DNA from: an uncultured Microcaldota archaeon
GTDB taxonomy: Archaea; Micrarchaeota; Micrarchaeia; Burarchaeales; Fermentimicrarchaeaceae
DNA: 64,000 nt
Direction: 5' to 3'
Assembly (NCBI GenBank): GCA_903884505.1
Contig: CAISET010000005.1
Location: 1 to 64,000 of the forward strand
Shown: piece by piece, positions 19,801 through 28,700 of the stretch
How the letters are laid out: the number at the start of each line of letters is the position of its first letter
Position numbering within the stretch: the stretch's first letter is position 1
Program-made: the position numbers and the translations under genes
The notes under the pieces: generated by a model
What the model was told of the DNA's origin: nothing
The model's input: only the letters and a program-made list of their open reading frames with translations
The model's database searches: none

Positions 19801-22800
19801 GAAACCAGGTCGGAATAGAGAAGCGAGTCATAGGTGGCCTTGAGCGCGGATTTCTCGACCGCCTTCTCGAACACCGAGCTGCCCATCTTCTTCTCCATCG
19901 CGGCGAGCTTCCCGTTGCTGCCCTCCTGCTGCTTGGCAAAGTGGTCTATGAGCACGGCCTTCGTGTCCTTGAAGACGCGAGTGTAGGTGTCGCTCTTCTC
20001 AAGCGCCCAGGTCTTCATTTCAGGCGCCTCGGCATACATGAAGTCCGCGAGCCCGTTGTAGTGGAAGTCGCCGTAGACGTGCGTCTCCATTCCGACGTAG
20101 TGCTCTGCGAGCGCGCGCTTGTCCTCCGGCGTGAGTGGCTCCCCGTTTTCAAGCCTGCCAGCGAGCGCCTCGCGGCGGTCTATCCACTCCTGGACCAGCT
20201 GCTTGTCCCCATTCTTCCACTTGCCGGTCGCGGGGTCTTTCTCCCCGGTGAGCTTCGCGTCCTTATCGAGCGCGTCCTCGTCTAAGGCAGTGGCTGCCCG
20301 TATCTGCGCGGAGAGCTTCGTGTCCTTGAGCCTCTTCAATTCTTCCGCGCTGAAGCCCATGGCCTTGACTGCTTCGATGAATCCGTGCTTGTCCGCCACG
20401 TTGAGGATTACGCCGCGCCTAAGGGCCTGGAGGTAAGTGCCAGTCTCTCTTGACTGGAACTGCGCGTCCGCAACTTCCGCGAAGTCTTCAACTCCGACCA
20501 CGGACCTGAACGCATCAAGGTCCGCCTTTATGCGCTTGCTGATTGTTTCAAGGGTCGCCGCGTCTTCGCCAGTCATCTTTCCGAGGACCTTGTTGGTGAG
20601 CGCCATTTCGAGCCCCTTCACCTCGCTCCTACCGAGCGATTCCGCGAGTGCGGCCTTTGTTTCCTTCCCGAACTGCCCCGTGAATTCTTTCCTGCCGTCT
20701 ATGCAGTCCTCCGCTTCCTTGAGCGCCAGCGCTTCCCTGACCGCTTCCTTTGCGGAGCCCTGCTCGAGTATCGTCCTGTTACGCTCGTCCTGCAGCACCG
20801 AGTCGCCCTTCGACCTCCACGCCCTCAGCACCTCGCCGTAGGCGACCCGCTCCTCGCCCTCTGCCTGGACCGCCCACTCGCGAACCTGCGGCAGCATCGG
20901 CCCGCCCCGGTTGATGGCGTCGAAGACCGCCTTGTCGCGCTTCTCCTCGTCTATCGCGTCCGTGCGCGCCTGCGCTTCGGTGCGCAGGTCCATTGGCAGC
21001 GCATTGATTGCCTCGCCCGAGCCTGCCATTGTGGCCTCTGCCTGCGCAATTTGGAATGTGAGCTCGCCCCATTTCGTTTCCTCTGCAGGTGTAAGCGGGC
21101 CCTGCGCCTTCTTGTCCTGCAGCGGCTTCAGCACGGCCTGGGCGTCGTCCAGGCCTATCTGGGCCCTCTCGAGCATGCCGAGGTGCACCTGGTATTGCTC
21201 TATCTCCATCTCGCGCGCCCTGACATGGAGCTCGCCCTCGACGCGCTTCAGCTGATCTTCCAGCCGCTTCTTCTCCACGCCCCATGTTTCCGCGGCATTG
21301 CTGGCCGCATCGATATCGGACTTGACCTTCTCCCTGTAATCCACCACCCCGGTTTCCGTCTCGGCAATCTCCTTGGACCAGGCCCCGACTATCTTCCAGC
21401 GCTCCTTCTCGTTCCCGGTCTTCGTTGCAATGGGCGTGTATTCCTCCAGTATCGCGAGCTGCTTCTGCGTTGCCTGCAGCATGTCTTCAACTATTGCCTT
21501 GTTCGCCTTCACCTCGTTCGTCTCGAGCATTGTACTGAGCTCGGCAAGCCTTGTCTGCTGCTGCGCCCTACGCGCCTCGACCCCGGTGCGCAGCGTGCGC
21601 AGTTTCTCTACTGCGGAGTCTGGGTCTGTTATGTCCGGGTTCATGATGTCGCGCAGTTTCTTCATCTGGGTGAGCGCCTCCTGCTGGACCTGGACTTCTG
21701 CCCAGTCCTGCGACCGCGTCTGCGCAGCCTGCTTCGCCTCTTCGTGCGCCTGCTGCGCCTCGCCCATCTTCGCGAAGTAGTTCTTCCTCTGGTGCTCCAT
21801 CTCGAGTATTTTCACCTGGTTCAGATTGTGGACGGTTTCCGCAGTGACCATTATGCTAACCGCGTCGGTGCTCGCCTTCTGCTGGTCCCAGAGCCATGAG
21901 TTGAAGCGGCTTGAAATCCCCTGTGCCTTGGCGTCGGCGTCCGGCTGCTGGAACTTGAACGCGCCCCTGACCGCAGCTTCCAGGAGCAGCGGGTCCATGC
22001 CGTTCAGGTAGTCCTTCGGGATCGGCTGTCTCGTGTCGAAGGTTTTTTCCAGGGACTTCATCTCCTTGTCGAACTGCCTGTCCCTGTACTTGTCAATCCA
22101 GCTTGAGCCGTCTCCGGCGGTCCATCTCTCGCGCCTGGTCATCGCGTCGAAGTGCAGCTGGTGCTCCTTGAGGTCGGCTTCTGCAACCGCGAGATAGCTT
22201 TTAGTAGCGTCGTATGCCGCACGGTTGTTGTTTATCAGCTCCTCCATCGTGTGTGCCTGTTCGCGCAGCTTCGCGACGGCTGCCACGTCTTTGGTAATCG
22301 ACTCGCCCGCAGCAACTTTCTTTTCAATTTCGGCCAGCAGCGTGTTGTCCTTTATCAGCTCCTTCACATTGCGCGACTGCTCACGCAGCTTCGCGACAGT
22401 TGCCACTTCTTTGGCAACTGGTTCGCCCGCAGCAACTTTCCTCTCGATTTCAGCCAGCAGTGTAAGAGCGTCGTACTCCGTTGTGAGAGCATCCTTCTGC
22501 ATGCCCAGTTTCTTCTCGCTCGCCTCAAGCCCGGCTATCCTCGCCTTCGTTTCTCCGGCGTTGAGGCCCACAAACTTGCGCTCCTCCCGCCATTTCTCGG
22601 AGGCCGCATCCTTCGTTTTCAGCTCATCGTTAAGCTGGGCCAGCTCGCCCGCGCGCTTCTCCAGCCTCCCTTCCTTGGACTTCAGCTCGCCTTCCAAAGA
22701 ATCGCGCTTCACTTTGCTGAGGCTGGTATCCTTCAAATTTGCCTCGAGCTCCGAAATCTCGCTCCTCAGCCTCTTCACGTCGCTGTCCGCGACCTCCACC

Positions 22801-25439
22801 TTGCCCTTTGCGTATGTCAGGTCGCTGGCGAGCCTTGCCCCTGTGACGACCTTCCCGCTGGAATCGAGCATCCCGAACATCTTGTATTCTTCCGCTGCCC
22901 TGGTGAGCTTGACCTGGTCTTTCCGTAGCCTCGCTGTCTCCTTCTCGAGCTTGTCCTCGGTGGACCTCCAGAACGCGCGGTCCTCCCACCTTCCGGTCTT
23001 CGAAGCATCCTTGTAATCGAACCCCAGCTCCTTCAGCTGCGAATTCGCCTTCCGGAGCTCGGCATCCACGCCTTTGAGCGAGTTCTGCGTGTCCTTGAGC
23101 TGCGCCTGCATCTCCTTCCTTCTCGCCTCGGTGCGCTCCGCCTTCATCGCCGCCTCTGTGTCGGCCATCGACTGCCTTATGCTGGCGGCTTCCTTCTCGA
23201 GCCCGCCCTTCTTGTCCTGCACTCCCTTGATTTCGCCTTCGAGGCGCGTCTTCTCCGCGGACTGGCTATCCTTCAGCTTCCTCAGCTCCAGTATCTTGGC
23301 CTCGTGCTTGTCGGCATTCGCCTGGTGCTCGCCCACCCAGGTGCGGAGCTTCATATCCGTCTTTTCGGTCTTGGATGCTTCGGGCGACCACTTGACTATG
23401 CCTGCAGTGTTGACACGGTTCTTTATCCCGTTGTAAGTGGCTGAGAGCGACATCTTTGCAGTCGTGCCCGAATACTTCAGCCGCTCTTTGCGCGAAAGCT
23501 CGAGGTAGTTCTCGGGCAGGCCCTTGCGCACCATCTCCGAGAGCGCCTCGTTGCGCAGCGTGCGCAGGTCTGCCCTTTTCCGGTCAAGGTCCTGGTGCTG
23601 CGCATTGAGCCCCTCGTAGCGCTTCACGTGCGCGTTCAGGTCGGGGTTCTTCGCGGCGAATTCCTTCCTCTGCTCGTTGGTCATGCCATTCATGTGGTTC
23701 TGCAAAGCCTTGAGACTCGAGTGCGCTTCGTACTGCTTCAGCTGGGAATTCAGCTCGGGATATTTCATCGCGAAATCCTTCTTCTGGCTGTCTGTTAGCG
23801 TCTTCAGGTGCCCCTGCACCTCCTGGGCGTTCTTGAACCCGAGCTGCTTCCGCTTACCCAGCTCGGCCTCGACGTTCGTCGCCATCGCCCGTCGCAGTGG
23901 GACCAGGGTGGCCTCGATGTTCTTCGCAGTGGAATCATGCTGCGCCGAGACCTTCTTCGCGTCCGTGTCGACCTCCTTGTAGTAAGCGCCATAGAGCTTC
24001 GTCCGTACCACTGGATTGTACAGCGCGCGGTCCAGCTTGCGCGCTGCCGCCGCGTACCTGACCGTCTGCATTGGGAACAGTATCGCGCCTGCGAACGCCG
24101 ACCTCGTCTGCTTCATCGCAGTGCCGAGCGGATAGATGCTCGTGGTCTTCTCCAGGTTCAGCCTGAGCTGGTTCATGACCATGTGGTTGTGCTTCAGGGA
24201 CTCGAGCGTCGAGGGCGTTAGCTGGGTGTTCTTGCCCATGCTTGCCGCCAGGGTGCGGACCTCCGACCTCTTGTTCAGGGTGTCCATCTTGCTGGCGTAG
24301 TCCATGAGCTGCCTTGCCTTCAGCTTCTCGCCTGCCTGCTGCGCGGCCTGCGCCTTCGCCGTTATTTCATCGATGGTCTTGCCTTTCACCCCGAGTGCGG
24401 CGCCGGTGTGGAGCTCCAGCTTGGCCCTCTCCCTCTCTATCTTCCAGAGCTGGTACCTTGAAGTGAGCGATTCTACCTTACCGACCTGGCCGTACTGCAG
24501 CCTCTTGTTCAGGCCGAGCTCGCCGCCGCCGACAGCCGCAACCTTCTCGACTCCACGCAGCTTCATCGCTCCCGTGCGCCCTCCTTCTATGACTGCCGGG
24601 AGCGCGGCCGCTTTCGCGAGCACCTTCGCATCGCCCTTCGTTATCCTCATCTTCGCCAGCTCCTTGTTCAGCTGGGCCTCCGTTATTTTCCTCTTCGCCA
24701 ACTCCTTGTTAATCTGGGCCTTCGTCATCCCCTGCGCCTTCAGGCTTGCGGCAAACTCTTTCGAGCTCATCCCCGTGATGCCGTACTTTGTGAACAGCTG
24801 CTTCGAGTTCATCTCGGTGATGCCGCGCTTGTTTTCCACCAGGCTCGCCTTCCATGCGAGCCTGTAGGCCTGCGCGACAGTGAGCAGTCTCCCGTTCGCG
24901 TCGCGAATCTTGGCATTCATGTCAATTTTTCCGACGACCTTGCCATCGGGACCTGTGACGTTGCCTCTCCCGGAGCCCCACGCCTTCAGCCTCTGCCCGT
25001 TGCCGAGCTGGACGTACCTTGAGCCGCGCTGGGTGAGCCCGGCTGCGGTCCTGCTTAGGACGCCACCGCCAATCGCCTTCAACTCCTTTATCATCTGGCG
25101 CGCGCCGATGCCGAAGTGGAACGTCCTGAACCTGTAGCGCTGCGGGGTGCGCGGCCTCGGAGATGAGAGGTCCAGGAACGCGAGTGGGCTTTTCCCCTGC
25201 GCGTAGAGCGCCGCGAAAAGCAGCGCGAGTATCAGGAAGAACGGGAAGCACATTGACAGGCCGCCAATGTCGAGCAGCACAGCAGCGGGAGCGGAAATGA
25301 GAATGCCTCCAATATCGGGCAGCGCGGGCGCTGAGATTGAAATGCCCTGCGCAGCGGCAGCATAAACGGCCGTGGAAATGGCTATCAAAAACAGTATTGC
25401 GGGCACCGCATAGCTACCCACTCGGAACACTGGCGCCAT
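13806..25439 (-). CDS. 3877-residue membrane-anchored giant coiled-coil protein
   Basis: No family recognised. Two hydrophobic segments lie at about residues 9-33 and 57-82, then a basic region. Most of the protein is charged coiled coil with short internal repeats (a 40-residue tandem duplication at 22224-22463, and 36-residue pairs near 23595-23815). A membrane hairpin falls at about 2300-2345, followed by an aromatic-rich segment, more helix, a Pro/Gln/Ala linker at about 3490-3545 and a probable globular C-terminal domain. Start: ATG at 25439; the TATA box at 25461-25470 implies a transcript starting at the ATG, so it is leaderless. It is probably a long structural or tethering protein of the cell envelope. 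Confidence 0.88.
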   Translation of the reverse strand: MAPVFRVGSYAVPAILFLIAISTAVYAAAAQGISISAPALPDIGGILISAPAAVLLDIGGLSMCFPFFLILALLFAALYAQGKSPLAFLDLSSPRPRTPQRYRFRTFHFGIGARQMIKELKAIGGGVLSRTAAGLTQRGSRYVQLGNGQRLKAWGSGRGNVTGPDGKVVGKIDMNAKIRDANGRLLTVAQAYRLAWKASLVENKRGITEMNSKQLFTKYGITGMSSKEFAASLKAQGMTKAQINKELAKRKITEAQLNKELAKMRITKGDAKVLAKAAALPAVIEGGRTGAMKLRGVEKVAAVGGGELGLNKRLQYGQVGKVESLTSRYQLWKIERERAKLELHTGAALGVKGKTIDEITAKAQAAQQAGEKLKARQLMDYASKMDTLNKRSEVRTLAASMGKNTQLTPSTLESLKHNHMVMNQLRLNLEKTTSIYPLGTAMKQTRSAFAGAILFPMQTVRYAAAARKLDRALYNPVVRTKLYGAYYKEVDTDAKKVSAQHDSTAKNIEATLVPLRRAMATNVEAELGKRKQLGFKNAQEVQGHLKTLTDSQKKDFAMKYPELNSQLKQYEAHSSLKALQNHMNGMTNEQRKEFAAKNPDLNAHVKRYEGLNAQHQDLDRKRADLRTLRNEALSEMVRKGLPENYLELSRKERLKYSGTTAKMSLSATYNGIKNRVNTAGIVKWSPEASKTEKTDMKLRTWVGEHQANADKHEAKILELRKLKDSQSAEKTRLEGEIKGVQDKKGGLEKEAASIRQSMADTEAAMKAERTEARRKEMQAQLKDTQNSLKGVDAELRKANSQLKELGFDYKDASKTGRWEDRAFWRSTEDKLEKETARLRKDQVKLTRAAEEYKMFGMLDSSGKVVTGARLASDLTYAKGKVEVADSDVKRLRSEISELEANLKDTSLSKVKRDSLEGELKSKEGRLEKRAGELAQLNDELKTKDAASEKWREERKFVGLNAGETKARIAGLEASEKKLGMQKDALTTEYDALTLLAEIERKVAAGEPVAKEVATVAKLREQSRNVKELIKDNTLLAEIEKKVAAGESITKDVAAVAKLREQAHTMEELINNNRAAYDATKSYLAVAEADLKEHQLHFDAMTRRERWTAGDGSSWIDKYRDRQFDKEMKSLEKTFDTRQPIPKDYLNGMDPLLLEAAVRGAFKFQQPDADAKAQGISSRFNSWLWDQQKASTDAVSIMVTAETVHNLNQVKILEMEHQRKNYFAKMGEAQQAHEEAKQAAQTRSQDWAEVQVQQEALTQMKKLRDIMNPDITDPDSAVEKLRTLRTGVEARRAQQQTRLAELSTMLETNEVKANKAIVEDMLQATQKQLAILEEYTPIATKTGNEKERWKIVGAWSKEIAETETGVVDYREKVKSDIDAASNAAETWGVEKKRLEDQLKRVEGELHVRAREMEIEQYQVHLGMLERAQIGLDDAQAVLKPLQDKKAQGPLTPAEETKWGELTFQIAQAEATMAGSGEAINALPMDLRTEAQARTDAIDEEKRDKAVFDAINRGGPMLPQVREWAVQAEGEERVAYGEVLRAWRSKGDSVLQDERNRTILEQGSAKEAVREALALKEAEDCIDGRKEFTGQFGKETKAALAESLGRSEVKGLEMALTNKVLGKMTGEDAATLETISKRIKADLDAFRSVVGVEDFAEVADAQFQSRETGTYLQALRRGVILNVADKHGFIEAVKAMGFSAEELKRLKDTKLSAQIRAATALDEDALDKDAKLTGEKDPATGKWKNGDKQLVQEWIDRREALAGRLENGEPLTPEDKRALAEHYVGMETHVYGDFHYNGLADFMYAEAPEMKTWALEKSDTYTRVFKDTKAVLIDHFAKQQEGSNGKLAAMEKKMGSSVFEKAVEKSALKATYDSLLYSDLVSVRALVTVSKKLKGVIVKLEKEKGQARREQLEEEKTRLTGDKEKLVAPIRAALLISEQLEEVTSKLGKVKDPARRQQLEVEKAELTRKLDTLVKETKLLSTMEQLFGSKRTKTFINSLNYEGLSNAEKKEVDARTKDIDRIAREITEGVKAFEKKAISGLPAEEKAALGKMLLGPRDVELFSKHLRKEALTDPEKEEIPGIIRNIKVGVQDIYGYMDSKTSRLVPSKIDRFLKRQQTDMVNRLAVRSTLRRAKIVGILPHELEERSDALNAEIAEKNKGISKISEDLATETDPTKTQKLANDRWRLAKDVELLEYDLYETGKEWEYVSMKEREERGLAETMTFQHIDDLEKEFPHLQQKYDVRKAREEARQKALNPLTVAANKMALKATRGNAYLDAAGADLFQETEAQLATMPKAAGRKMRRWKWAGRVGYASGFCLLVASMGMASPMLMLAGWGTIGGTKLVKYSLGRSAKLYHQSVYGGPVAKRLRMISGYSETVTSRQQGYANTVTPWKEWFVKGEHRRSLGYYSEGALKGKIYDKWYGTSLNQSDLTIPVYMRMQKHMLESLTMRNAAKFRRGLKSSRLPFGGFGKTAFERDYKEFSISGAYSLWVLPDVTATQRASYLNLRYSLTPELHWAQAPSDRLKMSPMRPTFVTDWSNMALGRAWEAGIYGPWQGPMWQGANSSMWGAIASGHFLPKMERPITAADIVMCAMRLDDGRPAPNLAGAALSSLPYADQKDTFQKKPKQAEKTEAGNRDEKLKNSVASLKAAYGRLEKEKKKLSYLNEELMKSKRRYERDRAAILNAPTTKEDLFKRGELGAHNSGTLATMIGELRTKAKDPNGVTPDALIESLKTQEEALYTKPTIDAAESAALTGITARRLALKNIFEKTLPNNAAKVANGELTLDKFTEGDALAPYRTMFNPIIESYRKRVEAQLKMLKPEPFSRDAEQRIAAAVAARASDPRYADIRDALSDRLKNDLRIMFPDAGLPQEEDVKANRELKAKLASLAVIESALEDMADGRSDMTVLVRGAPVRHSDKAGITYSHSLALLKKRVQFAAPLKITDTKGNSYVSTGPLSTGTLTTKDGRVIGFTESGGLDLAKGSERITISAERRVTHVQNEKFNGALQPDGKWHIYDNSTGDPVSEGEARFAIAKRGLEATRGGMERYFTKEIEPELEELKALKDGLEKKMLKPADAVKADYTISDAMGTKKLELTPFSIVVNDARVNDTAVQIEAELRKMPKTSVAEYKNGIISPSEADYRRKLGYELDSLIEKLTLSKGLLSENEYVRLGAIGKVTGKGMPLSESLQMSAGKDEADIKVTKVAGATNIEGLSLISQETHRRAASLAETSAAAEVAPFRHQLMEALEAEVKEYGKTFSIQLAEQKLPGHRRAAALDAEMNSRRQAGQAKIDAFCDSMRTDLQATMMNRAVAEALRNNGELPKGIELKMGRLAPIELEIQQGTERKTIEEQIFKNEAEIGKKREELREGEHDLAELADKRRMKFPPIQLTTEQIAEAMKKRDSAAQEVNDNLTLASSIRDQMAQDLRAGTTPVESLQEMAVLHNVKLDEAEETLAKVAHEVARYDRVLGTDEVKNLGLRIKDAREKGAEIIGRIPKKPPEGAAPPPPGPQARTQRPPGPGRAAPPPNAQQQAAPAPAAATAQRQAAQAAEARVESVGSYDEALAIVDKAEIHGTMEYMGQTLNADEFKALLKDPALLPRRKITIGDNAWFSSNAYDIDGTRIGVVAYVETEGKTVARSYYLSNSQGVWRYLPNYTMNPEDGGLRWYGKGYGEESVTLPIPAQKALSGLVELGVASVANPGLVFAGTSRPYKEPKRNVTYFGEVEAVPEHLSGNFYAASQGGKIAPEDVKFTDPGQAPDFSMPITGWKQKSSLYGDVKVEVFNSKDGRYSYMFCKDSQGRAWIGGIEDNASEIKSTGLRSKWVDGGSLATPAYEYNTLSADQTGGYGSDALRAGQHGEYADMFENYLSKIQVIKEYLSR
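22224..22463 (-). repeat. Two tandem 120-base in-gene repeats
   Basis: Copies 22224-22343 and 22344-22463 each encode 40 residues starting TLLAEIE(R/K)KVAAGE and continuing through VAKLREQ. They are head-to-tail and in frame, showing growth of the coiled coil by tandem duplication. Confidence 0.8.
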
Positions 25440-25460
25440 CGGTATTTTCGCTCACTCGGA

Positions 25461-25470
25461 GTATATTAAT
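25461..25470 (-). promoter_or_regulatory. TATA box for the 3877-aa gene (leaderless)
   Basis: The minus strand reads ATTAATATAC. Its centre is 26-27 bases from the ATG at 25439, so the mRNA probably starts at the start codon. Confidence 0.6.
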
Positions 25471-25477
25471 CTGACGG

Positions 25478-25508
25478 GCGTGCGCACGCGCGTGCGCGTT
25501 CGGAAAAG
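25478..25508. promoter_or_regulatory. Alternating CG run plus GCGTTCGGAAAAG element
   Basis: Bases 25478-25499 strictly alternate purine and pyrimidine (containing GTGCGCAC and ACGCGCGT) and run into the 13-mer GCGTTCGGAAAAG (25496-25508). The element starts about 40 bases upstream of the 3877-residue gene. The same composite occurs, inverted, upstream of the ATPase operon at 42094-42127. Confidence 0.55.
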
Positions 25509-25523
25509 TTCGAAAATTGTACG
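25496..25523 (+). repeat. 28-base direct repeat, copy 1
   Basis: It differs from copy 2 (25609-25636) at only two of 28 positions and begins GCGTTCGGAAAAGTTCGAA. The copies are 113 bases apart. Confidence 0.8.
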
Positions 25524-25605
25524 GTTGGTTCACGGGCGGAAGTAGCGTAGAAACCGAGGATATGGCGCAAGTGAGCCTGCGAACGCAGCGCCAACCGGGG
25601 TTTCT
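25522..25605. other. Spacer between direct repeats with nested inverted repeats
   Basis: CGGTTGG (25522-25528) can pair with CCAACCG (25591-25597), and AGAAACC (25549-25555) with GGTTTCT (25599-25605); GGCG (25564-25567) with CGCC (25589-25592) is an alternative. No open reading frame of note. It could be a small structured RNA or a complex protein-binding site; I cannot choose between them. Confidence 0.35.
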
Positions 25606-25608
25606 CGA

Positions 25609-25636
25609 GCGTTCGGAAAAGTTCGAATTTTGTACG
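25609..25636 (+). repeat. 28-base direct repeat, copy 2
   Basis: Matches copy 1 at 26 of 28 positions; the difference is AAAATT against AATTTT inside the repeat. Further on, TATAACAA (from 25649) and TTGTTATA (25676-25683) form another inverted repeat downstream of the surface-protein stop codon. Confidence 0.8.
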
Positions 25637-25701
25637 AATTTATGCGGTATAACAAGCGGGGCTTGGATTGTTTTCTTTGTTATATGGTATGACAATCCAT
25701 C

Positions 25702-28700
25702 TCACGCGTGCGCGCGGGATGGCTTTTTCTTCGCATCGGAATGGAGCTTGTAGAAGATTGCCAGCAGGACGATTGCGAACGGAATCCAGAGCGCGAGCGC
25801 CCCGATGTCGAGCGGCAGGCCGCCCGAGTAGTAGGCCTGTATGTCGACCGCTGGCGCGTAGCTCTTCGTGCCGTTGAAGAGGGCGATTGCGCGGTGCCGT
25901 CCCCAGCCGCAGACGTTGTATTCCACGGATGCCTGGCCGACCGAGAGGCTGCCTTCGCACCTGCCGCCCGCGGCCACATCGGTTTCGCTGCAGGTCTGCT
26001 GCGAGTCGCCGATCTTCCCGAAGCTGTGCAGGCAGCGGCCCGAGTCCTCGCAGCGGCCCAGCGGGCATGTGCCTCCCGGGCATTCGGAGGACTTGGTGCA
26101 GGTAACGCCGTTGCTCGAGCCTCCCCTGCAGACTCTCGCGCCGCAGGTGCCGGTGCTGGCTCCGGGGCAGGCGCCGCTGCCTCCGAGATAGCTGGGCCAG
26201 CACGTGCCCCCGCTCTGGCTGCAGTAGTAGACGTTCGGAGGCACGTACGTGCACACGTCCGCCTGCGTGCATTCGTCGTCGCTCTGGCAGAGCGTGCCCC
26301 CCATGCACGCGCCCGCGCCTCCGCAGTTGGCATCGGTCGTGCAGGCAGTCTGGCCGTTCGCGTTTGAGCATTTGGTCTCGCAGGTCCTCGGGTCGGCACC
26401 CACGCACGGGCAGGTGCAGATGGTGTTGCCAGCGGTGCTTATGTCCTGCGTGTTGTCGTTCGTCTCCATCACATAGGGCGTGTCCGAAACGTTGTATTCG
26501 TAGAAGTTGATGTAGATGTTATCGCCGCGGCTCGGGGAGCCGAGCGGGTGGGAGGGCGCCTGGTTCGGCTCCTGCAGAGTGGAATAATAGAGCGTCGCGG
26601 TGAGGTTCACAAGCGTCCTGTTCGCGTCCTTCTTGTCCCTCCTCGCATCGACCTGGAGCACAAGCTTCGTGGGCAGGGTGAAGTTGAAGGGCTGGTCCCA
26701 GATGAACGAGTTGTTGAACCTGTCGAAGAAGATGTATTTCCCGCCGTGGAATCCGAGCACCTTCTCATCGAGTATCTGCGTGTTCACGTAGTCCTTGGTC
26801 GAGAACATGTAGAAGCCGTCAAGGTCCTGGTAGGGGTAGGGCGTGAAGTGGAACGTCCGCAGGTAGATTGTCCCGAAGGACTTCGGGTTCGCCGGGTCCA
26901 CGCCAGGCGGCCTCGGCGGCGTCTCCTGGTCGAACGGGAATGTCTCGACTGTGAAGGTGTCGCCCGGGCTTGCTCCCGTTACGCTGAGGGTGTAAATCTC
27001 GACGACTGGAGGATATGCGAGGCTGTTGGCCTCGCTTGAGTGGCCCATCGTTAGGGCCATCGTGACGGGCACGCCCGTCTTGTCCGCGCCCTCTATCGCG
27101 ATTGTGGCGGTGCTTGTCGCGTTGCTCGAGCGCACGCGGATGTACCTGTTCTCGGGCTCGAAGCCGCCGATGCGGCTGACAAGGCTGGTCGGGTAGGTGC
27201 TCACATCGGTGCTCAATATCGGGAAGGCTGCCGTGTCGCCTGCCCAGACTCTCATTGTCTCGTTCAGGCCGCCGGTTATGTTGATCCTGTAGATTGCGGA
27301 ATATTTCGTGCCCGAGAGCTTCACGAGCGTGTCGTTGCTTGATGCGGTGATGTCCTTCGCCTCGGACTTCAGCTCGCCGCCTACGCACGTGGAGCCGGGG
27401 CAGTCGCTGTCCGTGCCGCACACGCTGCCTGCGTTCGAGCCGCCGGAGCAGAGCCTCGCGGTCCTGCCGATTATCATCACCGAGCCCGTCTGCTCATTGG
27501 GTGTGTAATAGTTCTGGCTGGCGCAGGAGACCGCCGCGGGCGCCTCCGAAGCAGTCGTGCAGTTGGGGTTCGTCGCGTCCTTGCACTCGCGGCAGTCGGA
27601 GAACGACTCGAATGGCGCCCTGTCGCGCTTGTCGCAGCAGGCGTTCCTGTGCGCGGAGAACTGGAGGGGCGCGGGCGTGCGCGAGAGGTCGTAGAGCGAG
27701 TCCGCGGCGACGGCTATATTGCCATTGCGGTCCGCCGTAAGCGTTGCTGCGTTTATCACGACCGCGGTGTCCTGCCAGACGTAGTATTTGTCCCCGAAGT
27801 CGCCGCCCTGGCCCCTGACATCCGTGATGAGGTAGAAGGGCCCGCTCCTCGGGGTCGTCGCGCTCTGCTCCGCGACCTGCACGGTCATGTTCTGCATGTC
27901 GTTGATGAATTTCGTGCCGTTGGATATCACGCCCCCGGCATCCGGGATGAGGTAGTAGTCGTTCCCGTGCGTGGATGTGCTGTGGTAATACGAGGAGGAA
28001 GTGACGCGCACGGGGTTGCCGGACTTGCCGAAGAACTTGAACGAGATGAAGCCCGTGCCGGTGCCGTTCGTGGCTATCGTTATGTTGTCAAGCCTGGTGA
28101 AATCGGGGTGCGCGGACGAGGCCGTGGCGCCGGAGCCCGGGGCCACGTTCTGGTCTATAAGCATATAGCTCTCGGGGCTGCCGGCGCCGTTCAGGCCGTT
28201 GTACCACATGTGGATGTGGAGCTGCTCCGGGGCGTCATTGTAATAATCGAAGTCGAAGCCTATCCTTCCTTCCACCGGGTTCGGCCCCATGTAGCCGCCC
28301 GTTGTCGCGAAGCCGCTCAGCGGGAAGAGGTCGCCCGTGAAGTTGGTGTAGCCCATCACGGTTATCGAGGTCATGCCCGTCGACTTCACGGGCTGTATCT
28401 TGAGCGCGTAGCCGTGCTTTCCGTCCAGCGGGTCGCCGGGCGCGAGGACCTGGTCCGTCGAATTGTCGACCAGCTTGAGGGTGTTTGCCGGGACGTAGCC
28501 GAACGATATCTTGTGGTGGTCCGCCGCCGCGTCCGGTATTCCCGTGGATGAGTTGAATGCGAAGTAATAGTCGCCGCAGCCGGCGGGCGGGCATATCTTC
28601 ACCATGGTCTCGCCGTTGCGCGGCGCGCTGACGACCACTTTCGTTATGTTCTCGAACTGGTTGCCGCGGGTCGAGTTCGTCCAGAACGCGGTGTCGCTGG

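Noticed and set aside
25524-25608. tRNA gene in the intergenic spacer
   Set aside because: Some stems can form, but there is no cloverleaf with T-arm GTTCRA and anticodon arm in correct spacing.
25496-25636. CRISPR array
   Set aside because: Only two repeat copies, a spacer of 85 bases with internal pairing, and no cas genes anywhere in the window.
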